From the NCBI GenBank assembly GCA_028751875.1, contig CM054145.1:45075254-45139253 (forward strand): a stretch of DNA of 64,000 nt, written 5' to 3'. How positions within the stretch are numbered: the stretch's first letter is position 1; the number at the start of each line of letters is the position of its first letter. The notes beneath the pieces were generated by a model. It was given only the letters and a program-made list of their open reading frames with translations, did no database searches and was not told the DNA's origin. The position numbers and the translations under genes are program-made. Below are positions 45,596 to 57,394 of the stretch, piece after piece. Origin of the DNA: Rapana venosa. Taxonomy: Eukaryota; Mollusca; Gastropoda; Neogastropoda; Muricidae.

Positions 45596-47489
45596 AAAAG
45601 CAACTCATCATTCACATTCTCTGTTCATTTTTCTATGGCAAGAATCTATTGTCCTTCCAGCTGTAAATATGATTACCTGACTAACATTTCTACACAAATT
45701 TAATTGATAAAAAGTGCAACTAACAATAAAAATATATTTCCCCCCCAAAACCTGAACACTTCAAAATTTTCCACTCCAGAAAAAAAGCATGCATGAAAAT
45801 AGTGCCAACTAAACATTTTCCGAACAGCACGGGATATATACTGCTGTAAAATCTCTGATGGCAAACCAATGATAGACCAAAGCATAATTATATCCGACTA
45901 TGGCACAAATTGCCCCTACGCATATTACACACACACACTCGCCCCCATTGCCACTGACCTCAGTAGCTACTTTCCCTTCCTTACCACTAACATCCCCTTT
46001 CTCTTAACTAGTAGCCCCACTCATGGCATCTAGAGAAAAAAATCTGCACACATACGTTCCTTTTACTGCCCCCTACCCTATTCTACTCCTGTACCCAAAC
46101 AGTTTTAGCTTTCTGAATTTTTCCTCCTTCACACTGACAACATGCATCTTTAGCCTCTTCTGACAAATCCTAAAAGTATTGCTGTAGTACATGTCTTATT
46201 AACAGAAAACATCTCTGCCTGTCCATCACCTCCCTTATCCCCTTAACATACACCTTTACCCCCCCCCCCCCCACAACCCCCTTTTATCTAAAATGTCCTC
46301 TGTGCCCATTTCACTAAGAATATCCAACTGCCTTGTTTCTTTATCCCCCTCCCTACCTCAATCCCTCAGAGCTAACCGGTAACGTTTTAGCTTTTGCAAA
46401 ATGTCACCTACTCCTATTTCATCAACATTTTTTTTCAAATCGACTTCCCCTTCCTATACCCCAATAGGCACAGCTTTACCTTCCTTTCTCTCCCATTCCC
46501 ACGGATGCAACCCATTATTTCACTACCCCCCCCCCCCCCCAAAAAAAAAAAAGTCTCCTACCCTTATCCCTTTTAAAAAATGTCATGTCCCACTCCCCTA
46601 TCCCTATTAAAAACGCCTTTAACTCTCCCTCTCCTATTGTCATGGATGAGAACCTGCACTATCGACTACCCCCCCAAAAAACGAACAAACAAAAAACCCC
46701 ACTTCCTCCTTCCCTCAAGAAATTGAGATATCTACCATTGTGTTCATATACCATTATGTCCACCTGCTTTTGTGTTTTCATGCAGGATTAGAATTCGGTT
46801 TAGTACAAAGGTTAGGGTTAAGATTTAGTATTAGGTTAAAGTCTTTATTGTCGCATGCATGTATGTGTTTAAAAGCAGGTGGACACAGTGGCACGTACAC
46901 ACGTTGGTAGCGTACTCAATAACAAATTACCAGTCCAAAGGGTATTTCTGAGATTCTGATTCTTATTTATTTTTAGTCATGCTAAGAACTAGATTTCAAG
47001 TCCATATCTTTTTTTGGACCCATTTTATATAACAGATTGTGTCCCTTACTTTTGTCAAAAAGATTTCAAATACAACCATTTAAGTAAATTCATTCCCTCT
47101 GATAGGGAGCCCCTCTCCCCCCCCCCCTAAAATTTTTTGCATTTAACATGCATTCTACCCCCCTCCCCTCCCGAAAAAAAAGCAACAAAACCCCTTTCTC
47201 CTCAAACATCTTAAATACCTGTTAACACCTTCCCTCAAAATAGTCGCCCTCCTCCCTAACACCTCCCATATACCACCTGTAACCTCCCCCACCAATATTA
47301 GCCCCCTCCTACACACCCTCTCCTCATCAAGGCTTAAATTCCTGCAACACGGCCTTCTCCCCAAATACTATCCCTTGCTCCCAAACACCCCTCCCTTTAA
47401 AACACAGGTCTCCCAATACTTGCAGCCCAGTAGGGCCCCCTCTTCCCAGACACCCCTTCCTGAACATCCACCATGCAATACCTGTAACC
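45596..47489. other. C/T-rich patches, no gene recognised
   Basis: Repeated CCCCTATCCC/CCCCAAAAAA runs at 46,260-46,275, 46,526-46,550, 46,670-46,680, 47,118-47,130. TTAGGTTAAAGTCTTTATTG at about 46,831 resembles a retroposon end. No exon. Confidence 0.45.
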
Positions 47490-47935
47490 CTCGTACCATT
47501 ATTTCTAAACACCACTTTCTATTAGAAATTACCCTATAATACCTGCACACAATACAAGGCCTATAACCTCCATACTATCTTAAAACACCACTTCCTTTTA
47601 ATCATTTATCCTGTAGTACAGGCACACCATACAATGCCTACAACCCCATACTATTTTTCCTAAACACCACTTCCCATGAAAAATGTATCATACAATACCT
47701 GCACACCATACAACACCTAAACCCCCATACTATTTTTCAACCATCACTTCCTATGAAACATTTAGCCTATAATACTTATAACCCCCATACTATTTTTTCG
47801 TAAACATCTCTTCCTATCAAACATTTATCCCATAATACATGCATTCCATACAATGCCTACAGCCCCTCATGTTATTTTTCCTAAACATTCCCTATCAAAC
47901 ATTTATGTTATAATACCTGCAACCCCCACTCCCCC
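47490..47935. repeat. degenerate tandem array, unit about 80 bp
   Basis: Repeated order of CCATACTATTTTT, AAACACCACTTCC, CATTTATCC, ATAATACCTGCA and CACCATACAATGCCTA over about 450 bp. Confidence 0.8.
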
Positions 47936-49504
47936 CCATTCCAAGGCCTTCAACGCACACGTGTATCCTACACAACCTCGCTGAACATTAAATATGCACT
48001 CCTTTTACTTTGCTACTAACTCCTTATAAATTAAAACTCCACCTCTTTTTTTTTATTTACAACAGAGAAAACTCTACTAAGGTATATCACTGAAAAGCAT
48101 CAGAGATTTGCCAACAGAAAACATAAAAAGCCCATTTTCATTTTAAAGCAGTTTTTACCCTTACATTGCAGATACATTCTCACATAAACCAGGAAAAATC
48201 TCATTCATTATATGCCATTCTTTAGTGTTGGTAGCTAGTAGCAAATTGGCGGCGTGTTTAACAAAAAATTAATGTCTTCCATGCAATAAATACTAGAAAA
48301 TTGCAAGGAATTTTGAATATTGTTACACAAAATAAATTTAAACACAGTTCCGTCTTTCTTCCTTTTGGACCAATAAGTTCGTTTTAAAGAATTTAAAATA
48401 GAATTAAAGTATAAAAGGTTGGCAAATTAAGCTGATAATGGAAGGCAAACTTTGTCAATATGGCTATCTTGGTGGAAAAAAAATCGGAACAAATGAACGA
48501 ACCAGTTCCAGAACAAATTTTAGATTGATTATTTAATATAAAAAAAAAAGACATACTGACTGGGTTGCATTAAGAAATGGAAAAATTCATATGTTTATTC
48601 TTCTTACTCTCAGCCTCTCCTTTACCATGCTAAAAATGTCCTAGGCCCACTAACGTCAGATCTGTACAATTTCAATAAAAATAAAATCACACCAGAAAAA
48701 TATCTCACTTCCTAAAGGGAGAACAAGTGCACTTCACTAAACTGTTCTTTATACATACATATCATGCACCCTGTTTACAATCATTTTTTTAAAAGGAGAG
48801 TTGGGGGAGGGGGTCAGCCTTGGTTTGAAGATTATGTAGCATCATTTTAATTGCTTTTTCATTTTTTCCTCCTCTTTTTCCTCCTCCTCCCTGTGGTCAT
48901 GTTTTAATTATTGCTTTTTGGGTCTTTTCCTTTTTTTTAATGAAAAGAGTTTACTCAAGTTTTTCTTTTCTCTCGTCTGTCCTTTTTTAAAAAATAAAGT
49001 TTAGCTTGGTGTTCAGATCCCTTCTCATAACCCTAGAAAGCAAAGGTCTTTCTTTGTGCTCGTTGTTTATGCACTGCAGTTTTAGTACACACAATCCTGT
49101 TTTACAACTATTTTCCCTACTGTCATAGACTTCATTTCATGGTCAAATGCAGACGATCATTCCACATTGCGGTGCTAGTATTCCACTTCATGACCAGTTA
49201 CTGATAGCTATTTCTGTACATAGTCCTGCTGGATAGCTATTTCTGTACATAGTCCTGCTGGTCTACTCAATAGGGTTGTTCGGATCAAATGCAGAAGGTA
49301 CTAAGGTAATGATTCAGCGCTTGATAACGACTAGTGCTTAAATCTATATAGTTCTAGTGTTTCTTGAAGTCTGGTGCATAAAGTTTATGTCCTTGGTGCA
49401 CAGGGTTTTTGAGTGTGCAAGTCCATCATGAGGTTCTTTTCATCAGCTGTAAAATATCTTGCTGCTGCACCACCAAGTCCTCCCAATACTGTTATGGAAT
49501 GTCA
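47936..49504. other. AT-rich, no gene recognised
   Basis: Includes a 30-bp direct duplication (GATAGCTATTTCTGTACATA then GTCCTGCTGG) at 49,203-49,261. No exon. Confidence 0.5.
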
Positions 49505-52500
49505 CATGTTACCGCTTCTTTCTTAATGTCCTCTTGTTGCTGCTTCTTTCTTAATGTCCTCTTGTTGCTGCTTCTTCCTCATTGTCCTCTTATTGCTGCT
49601 TCCTTTTCATTGTCTTGTTGCCGATTTCTTCTCAATGTCTTGTTACTGCTTCCTACTTATCGTCTTGTTGCTGCTTCTTTCTCATTGCTTTTGTTTTTAC
49701 CTTATTCTCGTCGTCTTGTTGTTGCCTTCTCATTGTCTTGTTGTTGCCTTCTCATTGTCTTCTTGTTACCTTCTCATTGTCTTGTTGTTACCTTCTTCTC
49801 ATTGTCTTGTTACCTTCTCATTGTCTTGTTGCCGCTTCCTTCTCATTGCCTTATCGCTGCTTCCTTTACAATGTCTTGTTGCTGCTTCTTATCGTCTTCT
49901 TGCTGCTTTCTTATTGTCTTGCTCTTCCTTCGCGTTGTCTTGCATGCTTCCTTAATGTCCACTTGTTTCTGCTCCCTTTACAATGTCTTGTTGCTGCTCC
50001 CTTTACAATGTCTTGTTGCTGCTCCCTTTACAATGTCTTGTTGCTGCTTCCTTTACAATGTCTTGTTGCTGCTTCCTTTACAATGTCTTGTTGCTGCTTC
50101 CTTTACAATGTCTTCTTGTAGCCGATTTCTTCTTATTGTCTTGTTGCTGCATCCTTCTCGTTGTCTTGTTGCTGCTTCCTTTTCATTGTTTTTTTGCTGC
50201 TTCTTACTGCTGCTTCTGTCATGGTCTTGTTGCTGCTTCCTTCATAATGCCTTCTTGTTGCTTCTTATTGTCTCCTTGTTGCTGCTTCCTTCACAATGTC
50301 CCTTTGTTGCTGCTTCCTTCACAATGTTCCTTTGTCGCTGCTTCCTTCTCACAGTCTTGTCACTACTTATTGCCTTGTTGCTGCTTCCTTCTTGTCCTCT
50401 TATTGCTGCTGCTTCTCATTGTCTTTTTGTTGCTGCTTCCTTGTTGTCGCTGCTTCCTTTTTGTTGCTTCCTTCTTGTTTTCTTGTTGCTGCTTCCTTTT
50501 TGTTTTCTTGTTGCATCCTTGTTTCTGCTTCCTTCTTGTTGCATCCTCGTTTGTTGCTGCTTCCTTCTTGTCTGGTTGCATCTTGTTTCTTGTTGCTGCT
50601 CGTTTTTCTTGTCTTGTTGCTGCTTCCTTCTTGTTTTTTTTGTTGCTTCCTTCTTATTGTCTTGTTGTTGCATCCTTGTTTCTGCTTCCTTCTTGTTGCA
50701 TCCTCGTTTTGTTGCTGCTTCCTTCTCGTCTTGTTGCTGCTTCCTCTTGTTTTCCTGTTGCTTCCTTATTGTCTTCTTGTTACATCATTGTTTCTTGTTG
50801 CTGCTTGCTTCTTGTCTTGTTGCTGCTTCCTTCATGTTTTTTTGTTGCTTCCTTCTTATTGTCTTGTTGCTCCTTGTTGCTGCTTCCTTCTTTGTCTTTT
50901 GCTGCTTCCTTCTTTGTCTTGTTGCTGCTTGTTTTTTTTTGGTTGCTTCCTTATCTTGTTGTTGCATCCTTGTTTTCTTGTTGCTGCTTCCTTCGTTTTT
51001 TTGTTGCTTCCTTCTTATTGTCTTGTTGCTGCTTCCTTCTTGGTTTCTTGTTGCTTCTTCTTTTGTCTTGTTGCTGCTTCCTTCTTGTCTTGTTGCTGCT
51101 TCCTTCTTGTCTTGTTGCTGCTTCCTTCTTCTCTGTTGCTTCCTTCTTATTGTCTTGTTGTTGCTTCTTCTGATTGTTTTTTTGTTGTATCCTCGTTTTC
51201 TTGCTGCATACCATGTTTTCTTGTTGCATCCTTGTTTTCTTGTTGTTGCTACTTCTTTTCTTGTTCCCGTTTCCTTCTTGTTGCTGCTTCTTTCTTGTTG
51301 TTGCATCCCTTATTGTCTTGTTGCCGCTTCCTTGTATTCTTCTTGTTGCATCCTTGTTGTTGCATCCTTTTTGTCTTTTTGTTGTATCCTTGTTGTGGCA
51401 TCCTTTTTGTCTTTTTGCATCCTTGTCTTCTTGTTGCATCCTTTTTGTCTTCTTGTTGTTGCATCCTTGTTGCACCCTTCGTTTTCTTGTTGCAACCTTC
51501 TCATCGTCTTGTTGCCGCTTCCTTTTTTATTGTCCTGTTTCGCTTCCTTGTTTTCTTCTTGTTGCATCATTGTTTTCTTGTTGCTGCTTCCTTCTTGGAT
51601 TCTTGTTGCTTCCTTTTTATTGTCTTGTTGCTGCTTCCTTCTTGGATTCTTGTTGCTGCTTCCTTCTTATTGTCTTGTTGTTGCATCCTTTTCTTTTTCT
51701 TGTTGCTGCTTCCTTCTTTTTGTCGCATCTCTTCTTGATGTTGCTTCCTTTTTGTCTTCTTGTTGCATCCTTTTTGTCTTCTTGTTGCATCCTTTTTTTC
51801 TTGTTGTTGCATCCTTTTCTTGTTGCACCCTTCTTGTTTTCTTGTTGCAAATTTCTCATTGTCTTGTTGCTGCTTCCTTCTTATTGTCCTGTTGCTGCTT
51901 CCTTCTTATGGTCTTGCTGTTGCCGCTTCCTTCTTATGGTCTTACTTCTGCTTCCTTCACAGGGTCCTTTTGTTGCTGATTCCTTCTCATTTTCTTGTTG
52001 CTTCTTCCTTCATAATGCTTTCTTGTTGCTGGTTCCTTCACAATGCCTTCTTGTTGCTGGTTCCTTCACAATGCCTTCTTGTTGCTGGTTCCTTCACAAT
52101 GCCTTCTTGTTGCTTCTTCCTTCATAATGCCTTCTTGTTGCTGGTTCCTCCTCATTGTCCTCTTGTTGCTGCTTCTTTACAATATCCTGTTTCTGCTTCC
52201 TTCACAGTGTCCTCTTATTGCTTCTTCCTTCTCAATGTCCTCTTTGTTGCTTGTTCCTTCTTCATGATGTTCTGTTGCTGCTTCTTTCATAGTGTTCTGT
52301 TGCTGCATCCTTGAGCACTGGTCTGTTGTTGAAGGCTTGTTGCTGCTTCCTTCACAATATTTGTTGCTGCGTTGCTGCTTCATATTTGTCGCTGCATCCT
52401 TCACAATGTTGCGTTGCTGATGTTCTGGTGCTGCTGTGCTCTGTTGTCCTATTGTTGCTGTTTAAAGTTACGTTGCTGCTGTGCACTGTCATCATCTTGT

Positions 52501-52680
52501 TGCTGCTGTGCATTATTGTCATCCTGTTGCTGCTTTGTGAATTCTTGTTGCTTCTGTGCACTGTTGTCCATTTTGCTGTTGTGCACAGTCGTCGTCCTGT
52601 TGCGCTGTGCACCGTTGTCATTTTTCTGCTGAAAGGTCTTGCTGCTGCCGTGTACTGTCGTCTTGCTGCCGATGTCCAAG
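49505..52680. repeat. 3.2-kb minisatellite, unit about 25 bp, drifting to 28-30 bp
   Basis: The core TCTTGTTGCTGCTTCCTT recurs over 100 times, separated by variable TTCTTATTG, TACAATG or GTTT pieces. Around 49,980-50,110 the period is exactly 25 bp. From 52,010 units of 28 bp (GTTGCTGGTTCCTTCACAAT) and from 52,430 still longer ones occur. Almost no stop codons arise in several frames of both strands, giving an 856-codon plus frame from a TTG (not ATG) at 49,409 that is rich in Cys, Leu and Ser and has a 25-residue period (75 bp = 3 units). The minus frames are rich in Lys, Gln, Ala and Thr. I call it a satellite, not a gene. Confidence 0.9.
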
Positions 52681-52721
52681 ATCCTAGTTACAAAAAGAAA
52701 AGTGTGTTATTTCTATTTTTT

Positions 52722-53010
52722 GTTCCTCAGCCAGAGCTCACAGCTTCACTAATAATATTTACATGTGCAACAGTTTTTTCACCATTAAGGTAGCCGTATT
52801 CCGATATAAGGACTGATGCATAACACGACAGCGGTATTAATTTTGTCATCTGGCACACAATGGCCTACTCTCTCGACAGGTGGGGTGGGTTTTAATGTGT
52901 GCACAAGATGATTTGCATGTTTTTATATGGAACCTAGGTTTATAGTCTCATCCTTACTTTTTGGGCGAGTAGAGTCGGTACTGATGGCAGAAAAATCCCC
53001 TTGAATGGGC
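52722..53010 (-). repeat. tRNA-SINE, core + tail B, head lost
   Basis: Tail complement TGTTCCTCAGCCAGAGCTCA, ACCATTAAGGTAGCCGTATT; core GGCACACAATGGCCTACTCT, GTGCACAAGATGATTTGCAT; then GAGTAGAGTCGGTACTGATG and TCCCCTTGAATGGG. Confidence 0.8.
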
Positions 53011-54535
53011 GTCCCCCACCATAAGCAAGTCATTCCTATTATATCAATACTGCAGTAGCGTCTTCATCTACATGAAAGGACACTGATATACAGGAGTTAT
53101 CATTCTAGCTTCATTATTCCTCGATAGGAAGCACTGGTACAACCAGTTTTACTGTTCTGATGTTTACACATTTGTCCTGAATTAACGGAAAGAGCAGCCC
53201 AAGTAAACCAACAAAGATGATCTTATATCTACGATTTCTTTCCTCTTGTCACACACGTATTCAAAAAACAGTTTCTTGTCGAGAATTTTTTTTAATCTGA
53301 AGAGAATGTTGAATCCCATTGGAAAGTTTCATTATGCTGGAGTTACAAACAACAAAGTAAAAAAAAAAAAGAATGAATCTGAGGCCGCCTTAAAAGATCC
53401 ACTGTGGGGTCCAGGGTTATTTCCCTTGGTGGGGATAGAGATTTACTGATCAAAAGTTTTTCTTAAATCTTAAAATGGGATTGTAAAACACCTACGCAAC
53501 AAGCGAATTTTTCTCACAGATTTACTGTGAATGGTACACATTTTACTTAAATTACTCATAGGCAGGTATGAGTCTAAAGTGTGGTGCCTGTACGACTATT
53601 CAGTCATTTTGCTTTAATTTTGTAATTACTCGAAGGCAGATTTGAGTGTTAAGTGTGAAGCCTTTATGACTTCATGGACAAACATCAGTGCAGACTATCC
53701 CGTGCCCATTCCAAAGCTGAAAATTTTACCACCTGTTACCCCTCAAGTTAGATTCTGACATTTCTGACAGGGTGCTTAAGCCAGTTATCACCCAACAACA
53801 GAGACATACAGATGAGGACCACATAAATCAAAGACAGAGCAGACAGAGACAGAAACACTACAATTACACACATTTCAGACAAGACGACAGATGACTTATG
53901 ATGCCAGACTCCCCGCCACTTTTGTTATGGTGTAGCAGGGGCTGACAATGCTACACTTCACTCCTGCCAGCTAGCCGAGATTGTCTCCTCTTGGCGCTTG
54001 ATTCCAGCTCAACAGATCCTGAAAGCATTAAGTAAAAGCTTCATTTCCACATGGTGCACTGAAAATGCAATACATTTGGGTTATTTATCTATCTAATAAG
54101 TCATCAACCTTAAAACAGTCAATGTTTCAGAGGTGAGAATGGGAAAAAAAGGGAAGAAAGCCCTGGTGGGGGGTCATGGGGATTCGCCCTCTACAACAGA
54201 TTTTTTTGTATTTTGACTTTTCAATATGACCCTGAAACCCATATTTTGAATACAGGAATTTTTGTGACAAAGATTAGCCAACTTTTAATCCTTCTGTGCT
54301 CCGTCTCTAAATTATAGAATTGTACACAGGATTTCTTTAAATGCGTAGTTATATCTTTTATGCTCACACACACACTTCATTTACAGGGAGCACTCCAAAC
54401 ACCGATTCCCAGTTATGAAATATTCATGTATACATTAGCATTTCAATGTGGCTTCTTTAATGGGTTCCAAAAATGCTTACCACCTGCACTGAACCACAAA
54501 GGTCCAGTCGACATCACTTTTTATGAAAGGAAAGA
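53011..54535. other. no gene recognised
   Basis: A near-duplicate phrase AATTACTC-GGCAG-T-TGAGT with AGTGTG-GCCT occurs at 53,552 and 53,626. Otherwise ordinary. Confidence 0.45.
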
Positions 54536-54539
54536 GACA

Positions 54540-54732
54540 TGAGAGAGAGAGGGGGGGGGAGAGAGTGGAGGGGGGAGAGGAGGGCGAGAAGAGAAGGAGA
54601 GAGAGAGCGTGGAGAAGAGGAGATAGAGAGGGGGAAGCGTGTGAGATGAGAGAAGATAGGGGAGAGGGGGAAGAGAGAAAGAGAGGAGAGAGAGGAGAGA
54701 GGGGAGAGAGAGGGGGGAGAGAGAGGGGAGAG

Positions 54733-54785
<53 letters not shown>
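54540..54785. repeat. GA-rich low-complexity block
   Basis: Imperfect GA/GGGGA repeats, purest at 54,735-54,783. Resembles 2811-2972. Confidence 0.93.
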
Positions 54786-54788
<3 letters not shown>

Positions 54789-54914
54789 AGAAAGTGTTGA
54801 TTACCGTCTTGTAATTTACCTGCAGCACATAATGAAAATGTACTTTGACCAGTCAGCCTGGCGATATACACAGAGACGAACTCCCATACCAACTCAGTTT
54901 TCAAACTGTGTCCT

Positions 54915-55005
54915 CTCCCTCACCTTGAAGGTTGGCAAAAACGTATCGCATACGTAAATTCTGACCATTGTAAACTTCGGAGCTCTAGCTGAGAACAAAA
55001 AAGGA
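54915..55005 (+). repeat. SINE tail B fragment
   Basis: ATCGCATACGTAAATTCTGA, CCATTGTAAACTTCGGAGCT, CTAGCTGAGAACAAAA. Confidence 0.7.
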
Positions 55006-55134
55006 GTAAAACTTTACACTTTTCTTTTGTCTGGAGTCTTTCTCACAAAATAACAAAATTAGTGCTAGTATGAGATCCGGACTTGGCTCTGTACTTAAGC
55101 ATTATCCTGACCAAATTTATACAAAACTCGGGAT

Positions 55135-55545
55135 GGGTGGGGTGGGAATAGCCTAGTGGTTAGAGTATTGCACTCATATGATCTGATGGCCCGGGATCAA
55201 GCCATCTCAGACGTACCCGTTCAAGGGATTTTTTCGTAAGTAATAACTCCACTATCCCGAAAGTCATAAGGACTTGAGAATCAATCCAATCCATTCAACT
55301 ATATACACAAAAGTCCTTCACATGAGACTTTAAACTGAGGTCCCGTGAGCGAGAGTGTGCAGAACATCTTGTACACACGTTAAAACCCGTTCTGCCTTCC
55401 GGAAGAGGTACACCATTGCGTGTTGATGGAAACAGATGAAAAAATGGTGTACATCATGCCTTAAGTCGGAAAGGGGCAACCAAATGGTCGCATACGCAAA
55501 AATTTCACCACTAAGGAACCTCGAAGCTCTAGCCTAAAAAACAAG
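55135..55545 (+). repeat. complete tRNA-SINE, head I + core + tail B
   Basis: Head GGAATAGCCTAGTGGTTAGA (A box) and GGCCCGGGATCAAGCCATCT (weak B box); CCCGTTCAAGGGATTTTTTC; core AAAAGTCCTTCACATGAGAC, GCAGAACATCTTGTACACAC; tail CTTAAGTCGGAAAGGGGCAA, GCAAAAATTTCACCACTAAG, GAAGCTCTAGCCTAAAAAAC. Head I joined to tail B: a third combination of the modules. Confidence 0.85.
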
Positions 55546-55621
55546 GGAAAAATATAACTCAGATGATACAATAGCTTCGAATCCCTGCAGTGGCATCTGG
55601 TGAATAAAGAATGGTTCTCAC

Positions 55622-56086
55622 CTGCTCTGTGATATGTAGCAGTGCCTTTTGAAGATTCACTGCTGCTGTCCAGCATCCTATCAGCAGTCCATTGGTCTAA
55701 CTGGTAGCTGGTACAAACAATGTGTTGGTTGGCAAGTTTTCTCCATTCTGGTCCCTCTTCAGTTTTTTGTGTCGTAGCACTGCCATGTCGGTGTTGGTTC
55801 ATTCTTTTATGTTCTTCTCTCCCTCTGGATCTTCCTCAAGTGTCTTCTGCTGAGTAGTCTTGGCAGGAGAGCTGTGATGTGTGATGTAGCCAAACCGCGA
55901 AAGCCTCCTCCTTACAAAAGATCGGTGGAGTTCCCAAGATCCAGCTTTCTCCGTGATCATGTCACCTGGAAAACGGGCATACATCTTTAAGCTAGAATCG
56001 AGATTGGGTGTGGTGGAGAGCAATAGTTTGGTACTTAATTTCTGTGTATAACTCCTACAAGCAGTAATCAATAACTGCCGACTCAA
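55622..56086 (-). CDS. open exon-like block of an unrecognised gene, one frame break
   Basis: From about 56,086 one minus frame is open: LDSSLKMYARFPGDMITEKA, then GSWELHRSFVRRRLSRFGYI and THHSSPAKTTQQKTLEEDPE, stopping at NIKE about 55,800. A second frame takes over near 55,830: HKRMNQHRHGSATTQKTEEG, EWRKLANQHIVCTSYQLDQW and ADRMLDSSSESSKG, up to a good donor GAGCAG|GTGAGA at 55,622. Possible acceptors are CGTTTTCCAG (near 55,970) or TATACACAG (near 56,040); the latter keeps phase 0 with the exon at 56,498. The sequence around the break is GA-rich. Either the protein ends at the first stop, or one base is gained or lost. I do not recognise the product; basic, no membrane segment. Confidence 0.35.
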
Positions 56087-56497
56087 AAGGCGTAAAAGTT
56101 TCTCCTAAAAGTTACGATGTAATCTCACACCTCTGAAAATACTTTCGACAAACCATGAACTGATTCAAATAATTGCAATCAAAACGGCACTTAAAAAACA
56201 AACATAATATTCCAACTCTGGCTGCCGCCAAATTGACATCTAAAAACACTTCCTATAAAAACTGAAGTGTCATTGACATGTCATAAGTTTTTCATAGACA
56301 TGAACCTAGATGAAATTATGATAACTCACTTTTATCCCATCCATCCACTTTTTACAATTCGCTGAGGTTTGAATTTTTCTTAAAAAGTTAAATATAGAAA
56401 ACTAAGATAGATACAAGCAAACACACATGCACACACACAGAACCATGTTCTAAGTCAGTCGAACTGTAGTAACCTATTTCTATGATCATGCACTTAC

Positions 56498-56631
56498 AAG
56501 TGAGGTTTTGATGATTGGGGTAGTTTCCCGAAGAGCGGTCTTGAGGGAAGAGAAGTTGCCCCAAATGACGTCTTGACGTAAGGGATGTTCCAGCTTATGA
56601 CACTTGTACTGGAGAAACAGCTCCCCAAGGA
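56498..56631 (-). CDS. candidate internal exon of an unrecognised gene
   Basis: Acceptor ATCACATAG (weak pyrimidine tract), donor CTT|GTAAGT (strong). In phase 1 it reads LGELFLQYKCHKLEHPLRQD, then VIWGNFSSLKTALRETTPII and KTSL, 44 codons without a stop, ending in phase 0. The single base G left by the putative first exon (61,574) would make the start MKVLGELF. Two other minus frames are also partly open, so the reading frame is not proven. No family recognised. Confidence 0.35.
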
Positions 56632-56639
56632 CTATGTGA

Positions 56640-57390
56640 TCAGCATGACAACTTTAACCCTAGCTTTAGAACTTAAGATTGAAAATCATCAGCACTGAAA
56701 AGCTTGAAATATGAAGGTTATTAACACTAGTCCTCCAAAATGTGAACTCGGAGCAAATCCTGAGCAACGTTCATTCTCACTGCAGTACCCAGGCAGGATG
56801 AAAAAAAAAGCTTGTAAGCTTACTCTTTTACCCTCAATAAAGACATTTTTGACTTGACCCACCCACCTCTGCCCAATATATGGGCCAGTTTTCACTGCCT
56901 GAATCACTCAGAAACCACCTTCAGACCTACAACTACAGACTTTCTGACCAGAGTTAAGTTATGGTCGTCTTCGCCATCGAGGGAAAATGTTTTTCTAGTG
57001 AGCTATGTTAGTGCCTTCAAATCTGGTTTACACTACACCAGGATCATTGCCTTTGATCCGTTACTACTGGTTTTTTACTTCATATATTTGGGGGTAAATG
57101 TTTGGAGATTTTGTTTCAATGGGATTTTTTCCTTTTTTTTAAAAGAGGGGAGGGTTACATTAAGGTTTTTTTAAATTTTGACAATGGGGATGTCTGGTCA
57201 GTGGTTTATCATTTTTATTTCATTTAATTGATTTTATTGTTTTATTCATATTTCCCCATTTGTTTTATTTTGGCCTAGCACAGTTTGGGTGTGACTGGTT
57301 GAATTTCTCCAGTCTAGTTTTATTTGCTGTTTGATTTAGTTTAGTTCAGTTTAGTTTTTTTCCTATTTCGTTTACTGTTGATTTGGTTTA
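56640..57390. other. repeat-end fragment and unassigned sequence
   Basis: CCTCAATAAAGACATTTTTG ACTTGACC at 56,832-56,859 resembles the TTGACTTGAC tail at 4700, so a retroposon 3' end. The rest is T-rich. Confidence 0.5.
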
Positions 57391-57394
57391 GCTT

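Noticed and set aside
49409..51979. 856-codon open frame as a Cys/Leu-rich membrane protein
   Set aside because: It begins at TTG, runs through a 25-bp satellite that is open in other frames and on the other strand too, and its protein period is simply three satellite units.
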